This document shows, one piece after another, positions 34,082 through 40,904 of a DNA stretch of 64,000 nt. A program made the translations under genes and the position numbers. This stretch comes from Faecalibacterium sp. An122 (GTDB lineage: Bacteria; Bacillota; Clostridia; Oscillospirales; Ruminococcaceae), in NCBI RefSeq assembly GCF_002160895.1, contig NZ_NFLL01000006.1, positions 62,001 through 126,000 of the forward strand, written 5' to 3'. The notes beneath the pieces are model-generated. The model was not told the origin of the DNA, did not search any database, and saw only the letters and a program-made list of their open reading frames with translations. Position 1 is the first letter of the stretch; every line of letters begins with the position of its first letter.

Positions 34082-34197
34082 CATTGCGTTTTTTGAGCTG
34101 ACTGCCGCTGCCGGGCAGTCCGAAAGAAAACCGGCAACAGGCCCGCGACCCGTCCGGCAATCCCTGCCGATACTTTCTGCGGAGATCAGCCCGGGCA

Positions 34198-34746
34198 TCA
34201 TTTTTTCAGCCGGTCTTTTAATTTCCAATAGCGATAGCCGAAAGACACGGCCGCCCAGGCATAAACCGCCAGAAGAATCAGAAACAGCACCAGCAGGACG
34301 GGGGCGTCTGCATCCTGGCTGCGGAACTGTCCGAACAGATTGGGCAGGATCAGCAATACAAGAATAATAAGGATCGGCAGATACCGGCCTGCAAACACCC
34401 GCCGCATCATATCCAGTCTGGATTCATCGTCACAGAAGATTTTCTCTTCCCCCTGCATCTGGGAAACCGGCTTGCGGAAATAGCTGTATCCGCCAAAATC
34501 CTGCATATATTCCCAGCCACAGTCCTGGAACATCTGGACGTACTCATCTTTGTGTTTCAGCCCTTCTTCGTTATAATCCAGCTGATAAACTACATCCTCA
34601 GGCGTACATCGCTCAAAATGATAAATCCCCAGCAGGTTTACCCTCCGAAACTTCCACCCTTCCCGGTGACGTTTTTGAAGATACCGCTCTTCTTTCTCCC
34701 AATCCGCGATTGTAAAGATACGCAATTCAGTTTTTCTCGTTTTCAT
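34198..34746 (-). CDS. DUF2812 membrane protein
   Basis: A 182-residue protein. The N-terminal domain (LRIFTIADWEKEERYLQKRHREGWKFRRV, in pieces) and YHFERCTPEDVVYQLDY, then MFQDCGWEYMQDFGGYSYF match DUF2812. Two C-terminal helices follow (LPILIILVLLILPNLFG and VLLVLFLILLAVYAWAAV). DUF2812 genes typically sit with PadR regulators, as here: it overlaps the padR gene by 20 bases. The role is probably membrane stress related, but unknown. Confidence 0.85.
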   Translation of the reverse strand: MKTRKTELRIFTIADWEKEERYLQKRHREGWKFRRVNLLGIYHFERCTPEDVVYQLDYNEEGLKHKDEYVQMFQDCGWEYMQDFGGYSYFRKPVSQMQGEEKIFCDDESRLDMMRRVFAGRYLPILIILVLLILPNLFGQFRSQDADAPVLLVLFLILLAVYAWAAVSFGYRYWKLKDRLKK

Positions 34747-35062
34747 TTCGGCGCACCTCCATCATGTTTTGGTACAGTCTTTCGATCCGTTTCATTTCCA
34801 GAGCCAGCACCTCTCGGCCCAGGTCTGTGATGCAATAGATTTTCCGCTTTTCTTCCTCCCGCACAAACTGGATCAACCCATCCTTTTCCATCTTGGACAG
34901 ACTGCCATACATCGTCCCGGGGCTGATTCGGATTTCGCCGCCGGTAAGCTCTTCCACTTTGCGGACGACACTATAGCCATGGGACTCTTCCCGAAAGCAC
35001 AGCAAGATGTAAAAACCTGTCTCCGTCATCGGGACATATACTTTCAGAATATGAGCGTCCAC
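34727..35062 (-). CDS. PadR family transcriptional regulator
   Basis: A 111-residue winged-helix repressor. I chose the GTG at 35062, eight bases after AAGGAG; the frame is open further up but without a ribosome site. The PadR core reads LKVYVPMTETGFYILLCF, HGYSVVRKVEELTGGEIRIS, GTMYGSLSKMEKDGLIQFV and KIYCITDLGREVLALE. A symmetric ATAT-rich element upstream is a likely operator, so it probably controls itself and DUF2812. Confidence 0.88.
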   Translation of the reverse strand: MDAHILKVYVPMTETGFYILLCFREESHGYSVVRKVEELTGGEIRISPGTMYGSLSKMEKDGLIQFVREEEKRKIYCITDLGREVLALEMKRIERLYQNMMEVRRNENEKN

Positions 35063-35096
35063 TTCCTCTACTCCTTCCCTTATATTCTTGGCAATA

Positions 35097-35144
35097 TATA
35101 TCGCACTGCTATATATCAATTTTAGTATAGCACTGCGATATACT
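35097..35144 (-). promoter_or_regulatory. Probable PadR operator, inverted repeat
   Basis: TATCGCACTGCTATA and TATAGCACTGCGATA face each other across about 10 bases and are inverted copies except for the centre base. The ATAT-rich edges fit PadR operators. It lies 35 bases before the padR start and overlaps the expected promoter. Confidence 0.6.
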
Positions 35145-35309
35145 ATTCGTCAAATAAAATCTATGTAAAGGCGAAAAGAGGCGAAAACGTCCTGCGGATT
35201 TAAAACGTAATTCTTACCAACCTCAGCTATTTTGCCCATTGTGACAAACCGAATAATGACAAGACGGACAGAGTTTGAAAGCTCTGCCTGCCTTTATCAT
35301 CGGTAAATC

Positions 35310-35660
35310 ATTACATATCGATAATCTTTATTATACAGTGGCAAATCGATTTCATCTTCCAATCCATTCCATTTGATTTTCACCTTGAACGCTTCAGCGA
35401 TACCATCACGCTCTGCAATCTACGTTACCATTTGAAAAAATAAATCTTTCGACTGCTTATCCATTTCGGTAAGATAACAGTTCCGTCTGCCGCTTATCAA
35501 CAGGCTAATATAAAGCACTTTGCGGCACTGTTTGAGATTACGATAAGTGCCGCCGCTCCCATACGCCGATATTCCGTTATATTTTGGAGTCGGTAAACGG
35601 TCTGCCAGATAATAGTCGCCTTGCAAAGTATAGCTGATACCTGTTTTTCGTCAATGTAAT
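35310..35660 (-). pseudogene. TnpV-like gene, decayed
   Basis: The minus strand reads YRNLKQCRKVLYISLLIS, then YLTEMDKQSKDLFFQMV, an in-frame stop, and IAERDGIAEAFKVKIKWNG. These align with the TnpV pattern (LKEHR..LYT.L...L...L.EID, GVTEALKAADQMEW). Interior stops and substitutions mark it as a pseudogene. It lies at the left edge of the mobilizable element of region C. Confidence 0.6.
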
Positions 35661-35794
35661 GCTGTTTCATTTTGTAATCCCCAAAATATGATTGTTTTCC
35701 TACAAATCCAATCATTCCGGCTGACTACAAAAGCCAAAGGGAGAGAACTTCCTTACGAAGCCTCTCCCTTCGGTGACCTTTTTCGACAGGCTGA

Positions 35795-35823
35795 GGGCAG
35801 GAACGGCATTACCGTTCCTGCCC
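35795..35823 (-). terminator. Hairpin spanning the mobA stop codon
   Basis: GGGCAGGAACGG pairs perfectly with CCGTTCCTGCCC, and the five-base loop holds the TAA stop of mobA. It may act as a terminator/processing stem and would interfere with the last codons' translation if it formed early. Confidence 0.6.
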
Positions 35824-37506
35824 CTTATCTTTTTTCTTTTGGAAAATCCGCTGTCCCTTCTGTACCTGCTGCACCATCCTCCGCACGGCCTGCCGCTCCA
35901 TATCCTCATGCAGCATATGGGAAACCGCCTTTTTACTGTCAAACATCAGAAGCGGGCTGTATTTCTCGCCATAAACCTCCTGCGCCCGGTTCTCCGCTTC
36001 CTGCTCCTTGCTGGGGCGGCTGGCCTGCCTTGCTTCATACAGCTGCACCGGGTCGAAGCCCTGTGCCTGCTCCCGAAGCCCGGCATACTCATTCAGGGCA
36101 GCGTCCAGCTCGGCGGAATATTTCTGTTCCTGTTCTTCCAACCGTTTCAGCCTCTGCTCCATGGCAGCGATGTCTTTAGGGAATTTGTCGGCGGCATCTT
36201 CCTCGGTATATGCCAGCGATGCCAAAAGCATATTTTTCTCAGAACGCAGTTCCTCCAAATCCTCTGTCAGAATCGCTATCTTAGCCGCCAGCTCCCGGTG
36301 TTGGAACACATGGACAGCAGAGAGCGCCTTTTTCTCGGAGAGCAGGCTGCGGCGCTCTTTCGTCTTGTCCCGGATGTCCTTTGCAAGCTGATTGTACTGT
36401 GCAAGGGCGGGCCGCAGCGTATTCAGCGAAGTGTTCAGACGCTCCTTGCCCTTGCGAAGATACCCCAGCTGATAGCAGAACAGCAGCAGATTTTTACGCA
36501 GATTCTCCATGGCCTCAGCAAGCGCCGGTAGGGTATTTTTAACTGCCTGCGCCAGCTTTTTGACCTGTCCTCTCAGTTCCCGGAGCAGGGCATTGTCCGC
36601 CTTGATCTGCCGGTTCAGCTCGCATCGGTCAGAGATAATACCCTTTTTCTCCATAGCTCTGGCAGCTACACCTTCATGAACCGTAGGTTGTTCCAGCAGG
36701 CCACGCTCGGTATGGCTGCGGTGGTCGATGCGTTCCTCATGTCCGGTGCGCTCCAGATAGCGGTTTGCCACATCCGCCCATGCAGCTCGCCACAGGACAA
36801 GCTGCTCGTCACTGTTCCATCGTTCCGTGATGGGGTTCTGTCTGCCAAATTTGGTGCTTTTGGGGTATTTGGATACCCGTTCATAGCCCTGCGCCTGCGC
36901 TGCGGAAGGGGACATATACACCTTCTTTTTGCCCACCTTGTACTGGTACTGCTTCTCCCATCCATCGGCCTGTACCTGTTTAAACTCAGCGGCGGTAAAG
37001 CCCCGTTCCTTACCGTCTTTGACGCAGAGATACTCTTTTTCGGTCTTGTACTGCCATTTTCCCTTTTCATCCAGTGGGCGCACCGTCAGCAGAATATGGG
37101 CATGGGGATTGTGCCCGGGAGGATATGGGTCATGGATGGCAGCATCAGCGCACATCCCATCTGCCACAAATTGCTCCTTGATGAAATCTTGCAGGAGCTG
37201 GATTTGTTCCTCCCGGCTCAACTCTATGGGCAGCGCCGCCACAAATTCACGGGCAAGGCGGCTGTCCTTTGCGGGTTCCGTTTCTTCCACAGCGTTCCAC
37301 AGGGTTTCCCGATCCTGCCACGCTGCGGGGGCGTAGGCTGGCAGAAAAACCTGCCGCCATCCAAGTCCCTGTTTGCGGGTGTAGTCGTGCTGCACTCCGT
37401 CATACTGGTTGAGCATCCGGGAACAGCTCAGATAGGCCGCAGCAGCCACGGCGGAGCGCCCGGCTCCACGGCTGACTATCTTAGCCTCCAAATGATAAAT
37501 CGCCAT
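35809..37506 (-). CDS. mobA: MobA/MobL family relaxase
   Basis: A 565-residue MobQ-type relaxase. The N-terminus (MAIYHLEAKIVSRGAGRSAVAAAAYL) is the MobA/MobL signature with its early tyrosine, and the metal-binding HxH motif is HNPHAHILL near residue 133. After residue 290 the protein is long coiled coil. Relaxases nick oriT and lead the strand into a recipient; this one would use a helper ICE's machinery, as no VirB genes are in the element. The hairpin-rich region just upstream (37531-37868) is a likely oriT. Confidence 0.92.
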   Translation of the reverse strand: MAIYHLEAKIVSRGAGRSAVAAAAYLSCSRMLNQYDGVQHDYTRKQGLGWRQVFLPAYAPAAWQDRETLWNAVEETEPAKDSRLAREFVAALPIELSREEQIQLLQDFIKEQFVADGMCADAAIHDPYPPGHNPHAHILLTVRPLDEKGKWQYKTEKEYLCVKDGKERGFTAAEFKQVQADGWEKQYQYKVGKKKVYMSPSAAQAQGYERVSKYPKSTKFGRQNPITERWNSDEQLVLWRAAWADVANRYLERTGHEERIDHRSHTERGLLEQPTVHEGVAARAMEKKGIISDRCELNRQIKADNALLRELRGQVKKLAQAVKNTLPALAEAMENLRKNLLLFCYQLGYLRKGKERLNTSLNTLRPALAQYNQLAKDIRDKTKERRSLLSEKKALSAVHVFQHRELAAKIAILTEDLEELRSEKNMLLASLAYTEEDAADKFPKDIAAMEQRLKRLEEQEQKYSAELDAALNEYAGLREQAQGFDPVQLYEARQASRPSKEQEAENRAQEVYGEKYSPLLMFDSKKAVSHMLHEDMERQAVRRMVQQVQKGQRIFQKKKDKGQER

Positions 37507-37530
37507 AATTCACCTTGTCCTTTCTGAAAG

Positions 37531-37868
37531 GGGTGCCCCGAAACAGGGCACCCTTGTTTTCGCTCAGTACGTCGTGAAATGCGACGTACCACCAGCAGGG
37601 GTGGAACGATTTGTTCCACCCCTGCATCTGTGTCAAGCTGCCGGTGGCAGGTTGACGCAGGCAGGCGGCGGGATGGGGTGGCAATATACCACCCCATGAA
37701 CAGGGGCTTCCAAAACGGAAACCCCTGCGCCGACTGCATGGACAAGGCTGGCAGTTTGGCAGAAATGCAGCCTTGTCCAGCGGCTCCCGCAGGAGCCGCA
37801 ATCCCCCTCGGAGAGCGCACGTGCCCGACCAACGGGAGGGCTACCACCGCCTGCTTTAGCAGGTGGTG
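37531..37868. repeat. Array of nine consecutive hairpins, probable oriT/regulatory region
   Basis: Nine inverted repeats lie in 338 bases: 37531-37553 (8 bp), 37567-37589 (8), 37595-37625 (13), 37632-37656 (10 with one mismatch), 37673-37697 (9), 37701-37727 (10 with one mismatch), 37739-37779 (12), 37780-37799 (8) and 37845-37868 (11 with a wobble pair). Their stems differ in sequence. The region precedes mobA. Short frames here on both strands are side effects of the palindromes and I call none of them. Confidence 0.85.
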
Positions 37869-37899
37869 AGTAAGTGCGCCCTTCGGAATAAAAAAGAGG

Positions 37900-37924
37900 A
37901 AGGCCCCCGGTTTCCCGGAGACCT
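37900..37924 (-). terminator. Terminator after the DUF3847 gene
   Basis: On the minus strand AGGTCTCCGGG pairs imperfectly with CCGGGGGCCT and is followed by TCCTCTTTTTTATT. It lies 11 bases after the small gene's stop and would isolate it from the hairpin array. Confidence 0.7.
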
Positions 37925-37934
37925 CCCGCCGTTT

Positions 37935-38141
37935 TCAATCGTGCCCTGCCAGCTTTCGCCGCAGATATTCTTCCAGATTATCAAGTCCTACCGCCTGTAC
38001 TTCCGGCAGCACTTTTTCCAGCACAGCGCCCTCCTGAATGAGCCGCCTTGTCCGGGCTTTTCGCTCCCTCACCCGGTCCCGTGCCTGGGCTTCCTCCAAG
38101 CGGTGCTTTGCCTGCAACAGTTTCTTTTCTTCACTTGTCAT
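37935..38141 (-). CDS. DUF3847-like coiled-coil protein
   Basis: A 68-residue charged protein (MTSEEKKLLQAKHRLEEAQA, then RLIQEGAVLEKVLPEVQ). The basic helix followed by the RLI..GA.LE motif matches DUF3847 proteins of mobilizable elements, which are found next to MobA and may be relaxosome accessory factors. It follows the HTH gene by 4 bases. Function is not known experimentally as far as I can tell from memory. Confidence 0.7.
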   Translation of the reverse strand: MTSEEKKLLQAKHRLEEAQARDRVRERKARTRRLIQEGAVLEKVLPEVQAVGLDNLEEYLRRKLAGHD

Positions 38142-38145
38142 GGTG

Positions 38146-38358
38146 TTACCTCCGTTTCTGCCAGATCAGATCGTAGCCCAGCACATCGGCCAGCTCCACA
38201 ACCTCCTTGTAGCGGATTGATTCCCGCTGGAGTTTGGCGGACAGATTGGAAACACTGTCCGACCAGCCGTATTCCTCATGGAGCCGGTCAACTACCTCCT
38301 GCATGGTATATCCGGCCCGGACGATCTGTGCCTTAATCTCGTTGCGTACCGTCATCAT
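38146..38358 (-). CDS. Small helix-turn-helix protein
   Basis: A 70-residue protein starting at 38358 (MMTVRNEIKAQIVRAGYTMQ), seven bases after AGGAGG. The pattern MQEVVDRLHEEYGWSDSVSNLSAKLQRESIRYKE is an HTH-type DNA-binding fold similar to Xre/Cro-like element regulators. It lies directly before the DUF3847 gene. It probably controls the mobilization genes, but no operator is identified. Confidence 0.7.
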   Translation of the reverse strand: MMTVRNEIKAQIVRAGYTMQEVVDRLHEEYGWSDSVSNLSAKLQRESIRYKEVVELADVLGYDLIWQKRR

Positions 38359-38748
38359 CAAAAATCCTCCTAAATTTACTTGATAAAAAAGCGAAGCTGG
38401 CACGCCCTCTGGCATAACCGCTTCGCTGTGTGGTGAAAAATCTCCTTGTCACCAAATCCGTTCAGAATTGCCGGTGTGATGTCCTGCCCATAGGTCGCAC
38501 CTTCCGACTTTTCCGTTACGTGTGACTTGACTTGAAACCGTGCATTTCCCCATGATTCCATGCACCCGGTTCACCGGGGCGAGAAGCACGGTTTCGCAAA
38601 ATGATTTCTTCCAATAGGCAAATACTTTTCGATTTCCACTTGCCTTGATTTAGCATGGGGATTTGACCAGTGATTCTGACTGACATAGCCGCTGAATTGC
38701 TATAAAAGGGAGAACAACGGTCAATCAAAGCGTACGTACGTACATGGC
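38359..38748. other. Gap with no confident gene
   Basis: A 390-base stretch between the D5 helicase and HTH genes. Minus-strand frames (38376-38561, 38516-38761) lack ribosome sites and family resemblance. The sequence CGTACGTACGTAC occurs here at about 38730-38742 and again just inside the helicase gene at about 38782-38794. Confidence 0.5.
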
Positions 38749-40134
38749 TCAGCGCCGCCATTCCTCCGGCACATCTTCCGGTACGTACGTACGCATCGAA
38801 TCACCGGAAAACACTGATATATGATTTCTCACCAGTACCGCAATCCCCAGAAAGCCACGCACCCGCCGTCCGGCTGCGTTGGTCACATTGTTGCAGTATT
38901 CCAGATTGTAGCGGCTCTGGCAGGCGATCAGGGCTTCGCTGAAACTGCGGGGTTTCAGGGCAGGCAGGTTGTTCTCGGTGCAGTAAATCTGGTATGCCTC
39001 ATACAGCTCTTTGGAGCTGGCAGATAAATCGGCTTTCAGGCGAACATACCCGTCAGAATCCAGAAAATCATAGACATTGTTATTGTCCCGTTTGACTGCC
39101 TCCCGGTTCCCTCTGGTGCGCTCACTTTCGGTGAATTTGAAGTTGTTGGCGGCCAGCCGCTGCAATCCCTCAAAAGCCCACAGCAGAATACCCTCCACCT
39201 CGGCTTTCATCTTCTCGGCAAGGTCGGGATCATCCACACGGCCAGCCGGTTTTTCTTTCGTGGTCAGCACCAGCTGGCGGCGGTAAAATCCGTCGCTGCG
39301 GTCAAACAGCGCCTGCAAATCTCCGTTGGAGAAGGCCAGTAGCCGGGCGCACATCCATCCCTGATAGCTCTGCTTGCCCTTGCGTTCCAAATCCATCTTA
39401 CCCTGGGCAGTGACGATGGATTTCACATAGTTGGTTTGGCGAAGGGCCTCCATCCGCATATCGTCATCCACGCACAGGAGGATATGTTCCAAATCGGCAC
39501 GTGCAAAACGGTTCTCGGATATTTTCCCGATGCTGCCGTCCTTCATGTTGGAGCCGAACAAAGTTCCCAGCACAGCGCCGATCTGCGACTTTCCTTCGCC
39601 GCCGCTGCCCTTAATCACCATCATCCGCTGTCCCTTATTGCTGGGGATCAGGCAGTAGCCGATATATTCCTGCAAGGTGGGGATGTCCTCCGGGTAGAGC
39701 AGGCCATCCAGAAATTGCAGCCAGAGGACAGGTTCCGGAGCGTTGGGGTTGTAGGCCACGGGGAAACGGTTGCGGACGATTTTCGGCTTTCCCTCCACAA
39801 AGGTTCCGTCCAGAAAAAGCGTCCCATTGGAAAGATGAATCCGATCCGGCTCCGGGGGAAAATCCTCCACCAGCGCCGCCAGTTTCATCAGCTCCACAAT
39901 GTTGCTGATTTTGCGGGGAATGTTGCTGACTGCACAGCATTTCAGCTCCTCAAAAATCTCTCCCCGCAGGGGCAGTTCGTCTGTCACACGCCCTTCGGGC
40001 GTGAAAAAAGCCCCGTTTGTGTAGATGATCTTGTGCGTCTGCAAGAACTCCTCACAAAACAGGGCTTCGTTGATGCTTTTTCCATCAAACCAGACGGGCA
40101 TCCCGTCAAGCTGCGTTTTGTTTTTCATGGGCAT
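38749..40134 (-). CDS. D5/SF3-type primase-helicase (DUF5906)
   Basis: A 461-residue SF3 helicase of phage and IME type. A D5-N-like region (residues 1-150, including GTLFLDGTFVEGKPKIVRN) precedes Walker A near residue 176 (VIKGSGGEGKSQIGAVLG) and Walker B in LEHILLCVDDDMRMEAL. The sensor segment reads ARLLAFSNGDLQALFDR, followed by a helical C-domain. It would unwind DNA at the element's origin with the CHC2 primase just upstream, overlapping by 29 bases. Such pairs let a mobilizable element replicate on its own after excision or entry. Confidence 0.85.
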   Translation of the reverse strand: MPMKNKTQLDGMPVWFDGKSINEALFCEEFLQTHKIIYTNGAFFTPEGRVTDELPLRGEIFEELKCCAVSNIPRKISNIVELMKLAALVEDFPPEPDRIHLSNGTLFLDGTFVEGKPKIVRNRFPVAYNPNAPEPVLWLQFLDGLLYPEDIPTLQEYIGYCLIPSNKGQRMMVIKGSGGEGKSQIGAVLGTLFGSNMKDGSIGKISENRFARADLEHILLCVDDDMRMEALRQTNYVKSIVTAQGKMDLERKGKQSYQGWMCARLLAFSNGDLQALFDRSDGFYRRQLVLTTKEKPAGRVDDPDLAEKMKAEVEGILLWAFEGLQRLAANNFKFTESERTRGNREAVKRDNNNVYDFLDSDGYVRLKADLSASSKELYEAYQIYCTENNLPALKPRSFSEALIACQSRYNLEYCNNVTNAAGRRVRGFLGIAVLVRNHISVFSGDSMRTYVPEDVPEEWRR

Positions 40135-40837
40135 CGTCCTCCTTTTTCAGCCTGTCCAGCCGTTCCTCCAAACCGGCAATCAGGCCATCCTTGTTCAGCA
40201 TTTCAACAATTTTCACCCGCTGTTCCAGCTCAGCGGCAATGAGCAAATCCGCCAGATACTCCACATAGTCCAGCATCTGACAGGCTTCCACAAACCGGTC
40301 ATCCTCGTCCTCACAAGCTACATATCCCTCGCTCCCGCCTTGCGGCGAGAGCTCGCTCATTCCGCTGCTCGTCCTCTCCCCAACGGAACCGCCTTGCTGG
40401 GTTCCGTTGGGGGCCCCGGTTTTATCTGGATTGGATGGGGCATAGTTCTGTTTCCAACTTTCCAGAAGATGCAGATAATCACACAGCACCCGCAGGCAGC
40501 GCACTTCCTCCTGCCGGTATGCTTTCAGCAGAGGACGCTCCGGTTTTGGTAAGGCGATTGCCGCCGGGGGCTTGTCCGGGTCAATCCCGAAATCCTGTGC
40601 CAGTTTCTGGGCTGCTTCGTAACTGTTCAGGCCAAACAGCCTTGCCACAAGGTCAATCACATCGCCGGTGGCTCCGCAGCCGAAGCAGTAAAAATACCGT
40701 TCGTTCAGCTTCATGCTGGGGTGTTGGTCCTCATGGAACGGACAGCTGCACATCCCGTTTCGGTTGACTTGCAGCCCATAGTGTTCCGCCGCATCCGGCA
40801 CACAAATATTCTGTTTTACCAGTTCAAAGAGTGTCAT
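40106..40837 (-). CDS. CHC2 zinc-finger primase-like protein
   Basis: A 243-residue protein. The CHC2 zinc finger of DnaG primases is clear: CSCPFHEDQHPSMKLN followed by YFYCFGCGATGDVIDLVARL, then LAQDFGID. No TOPRIM domain follows, so synthesis probably depends on a partner. Near residues 140-180 a Gly/Ser-rich stretch (PNGTQQGGSVGERTSSGM) interrupts an otherwise helical protein and is encoded by DNA with a 13-bp inverted repeat, suggesting an inserted in-frame element. Its end overlaps the helicase start. Confidence 0.82.
   Translation of the reverse strand: MTLFELVKQNICVPDAAEHYGLQVNRNGMCSCPFHEDQHPSMKLNERYFYCFGCGATGDVIDLVARLFGLNSYEAAQKLAQDFGIDPDKPPAAIALPKPERPLLKAYRQEEVRCLRVLCDYLHLLESWKQNYAPSNPDKTGAPNGTQQGGSVGERTSSGMSELSPQGGSEGYVACEDEDDRFVEACQMLDYVEYLADLLIAAELEQRVKIVEMLNKDGLIAGLEERLDRLKKEDDAHEKQNAA
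40376..40411. repeat. 13-bp inverted repeat within the CHC2 gene
   Basis: CCCCAACGGAACC and GGTTCCGTTGGGG flank a 9-base loop. The repeat lies in the low-complexity insert of the primase gene, where the surrounding protein does not resemble the family. It may be a small inserted palindromic element that kept the frame. Confidence 0.65.
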
Positions 40838-40861
40838 AAGAATCCCTCCGTTTCAGGGCAT

Positions 40862-40899
40862 AAAAAAAGCGGCCTGCCCGGTTTATTTGGGCAGGCCGC
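40862..40899 (-). terminator. Intrinsic terminator after the serine recombinase
   Basis: On the minus strand GCGGCCTGCCC pairs with GGGCAGGCCGC around a 9-base loop, followed by TTTTTTT. It lies 5 bases after the recombinase stop and before the primase gene. Confidence 0.9.
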
Positions 40900-40904
40900 A
40901 GTCC

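Noticed and set aside
37579-37938. Short frames on both strands in the hairpin array
   Set aside because: Frames on both strands come from palindromic GC-rich DNA; no ribosome sites or families.
38376-38761. Two short minus-strand frames between HTH and D5 genes
   Set aside because: No start signals and no similarity.
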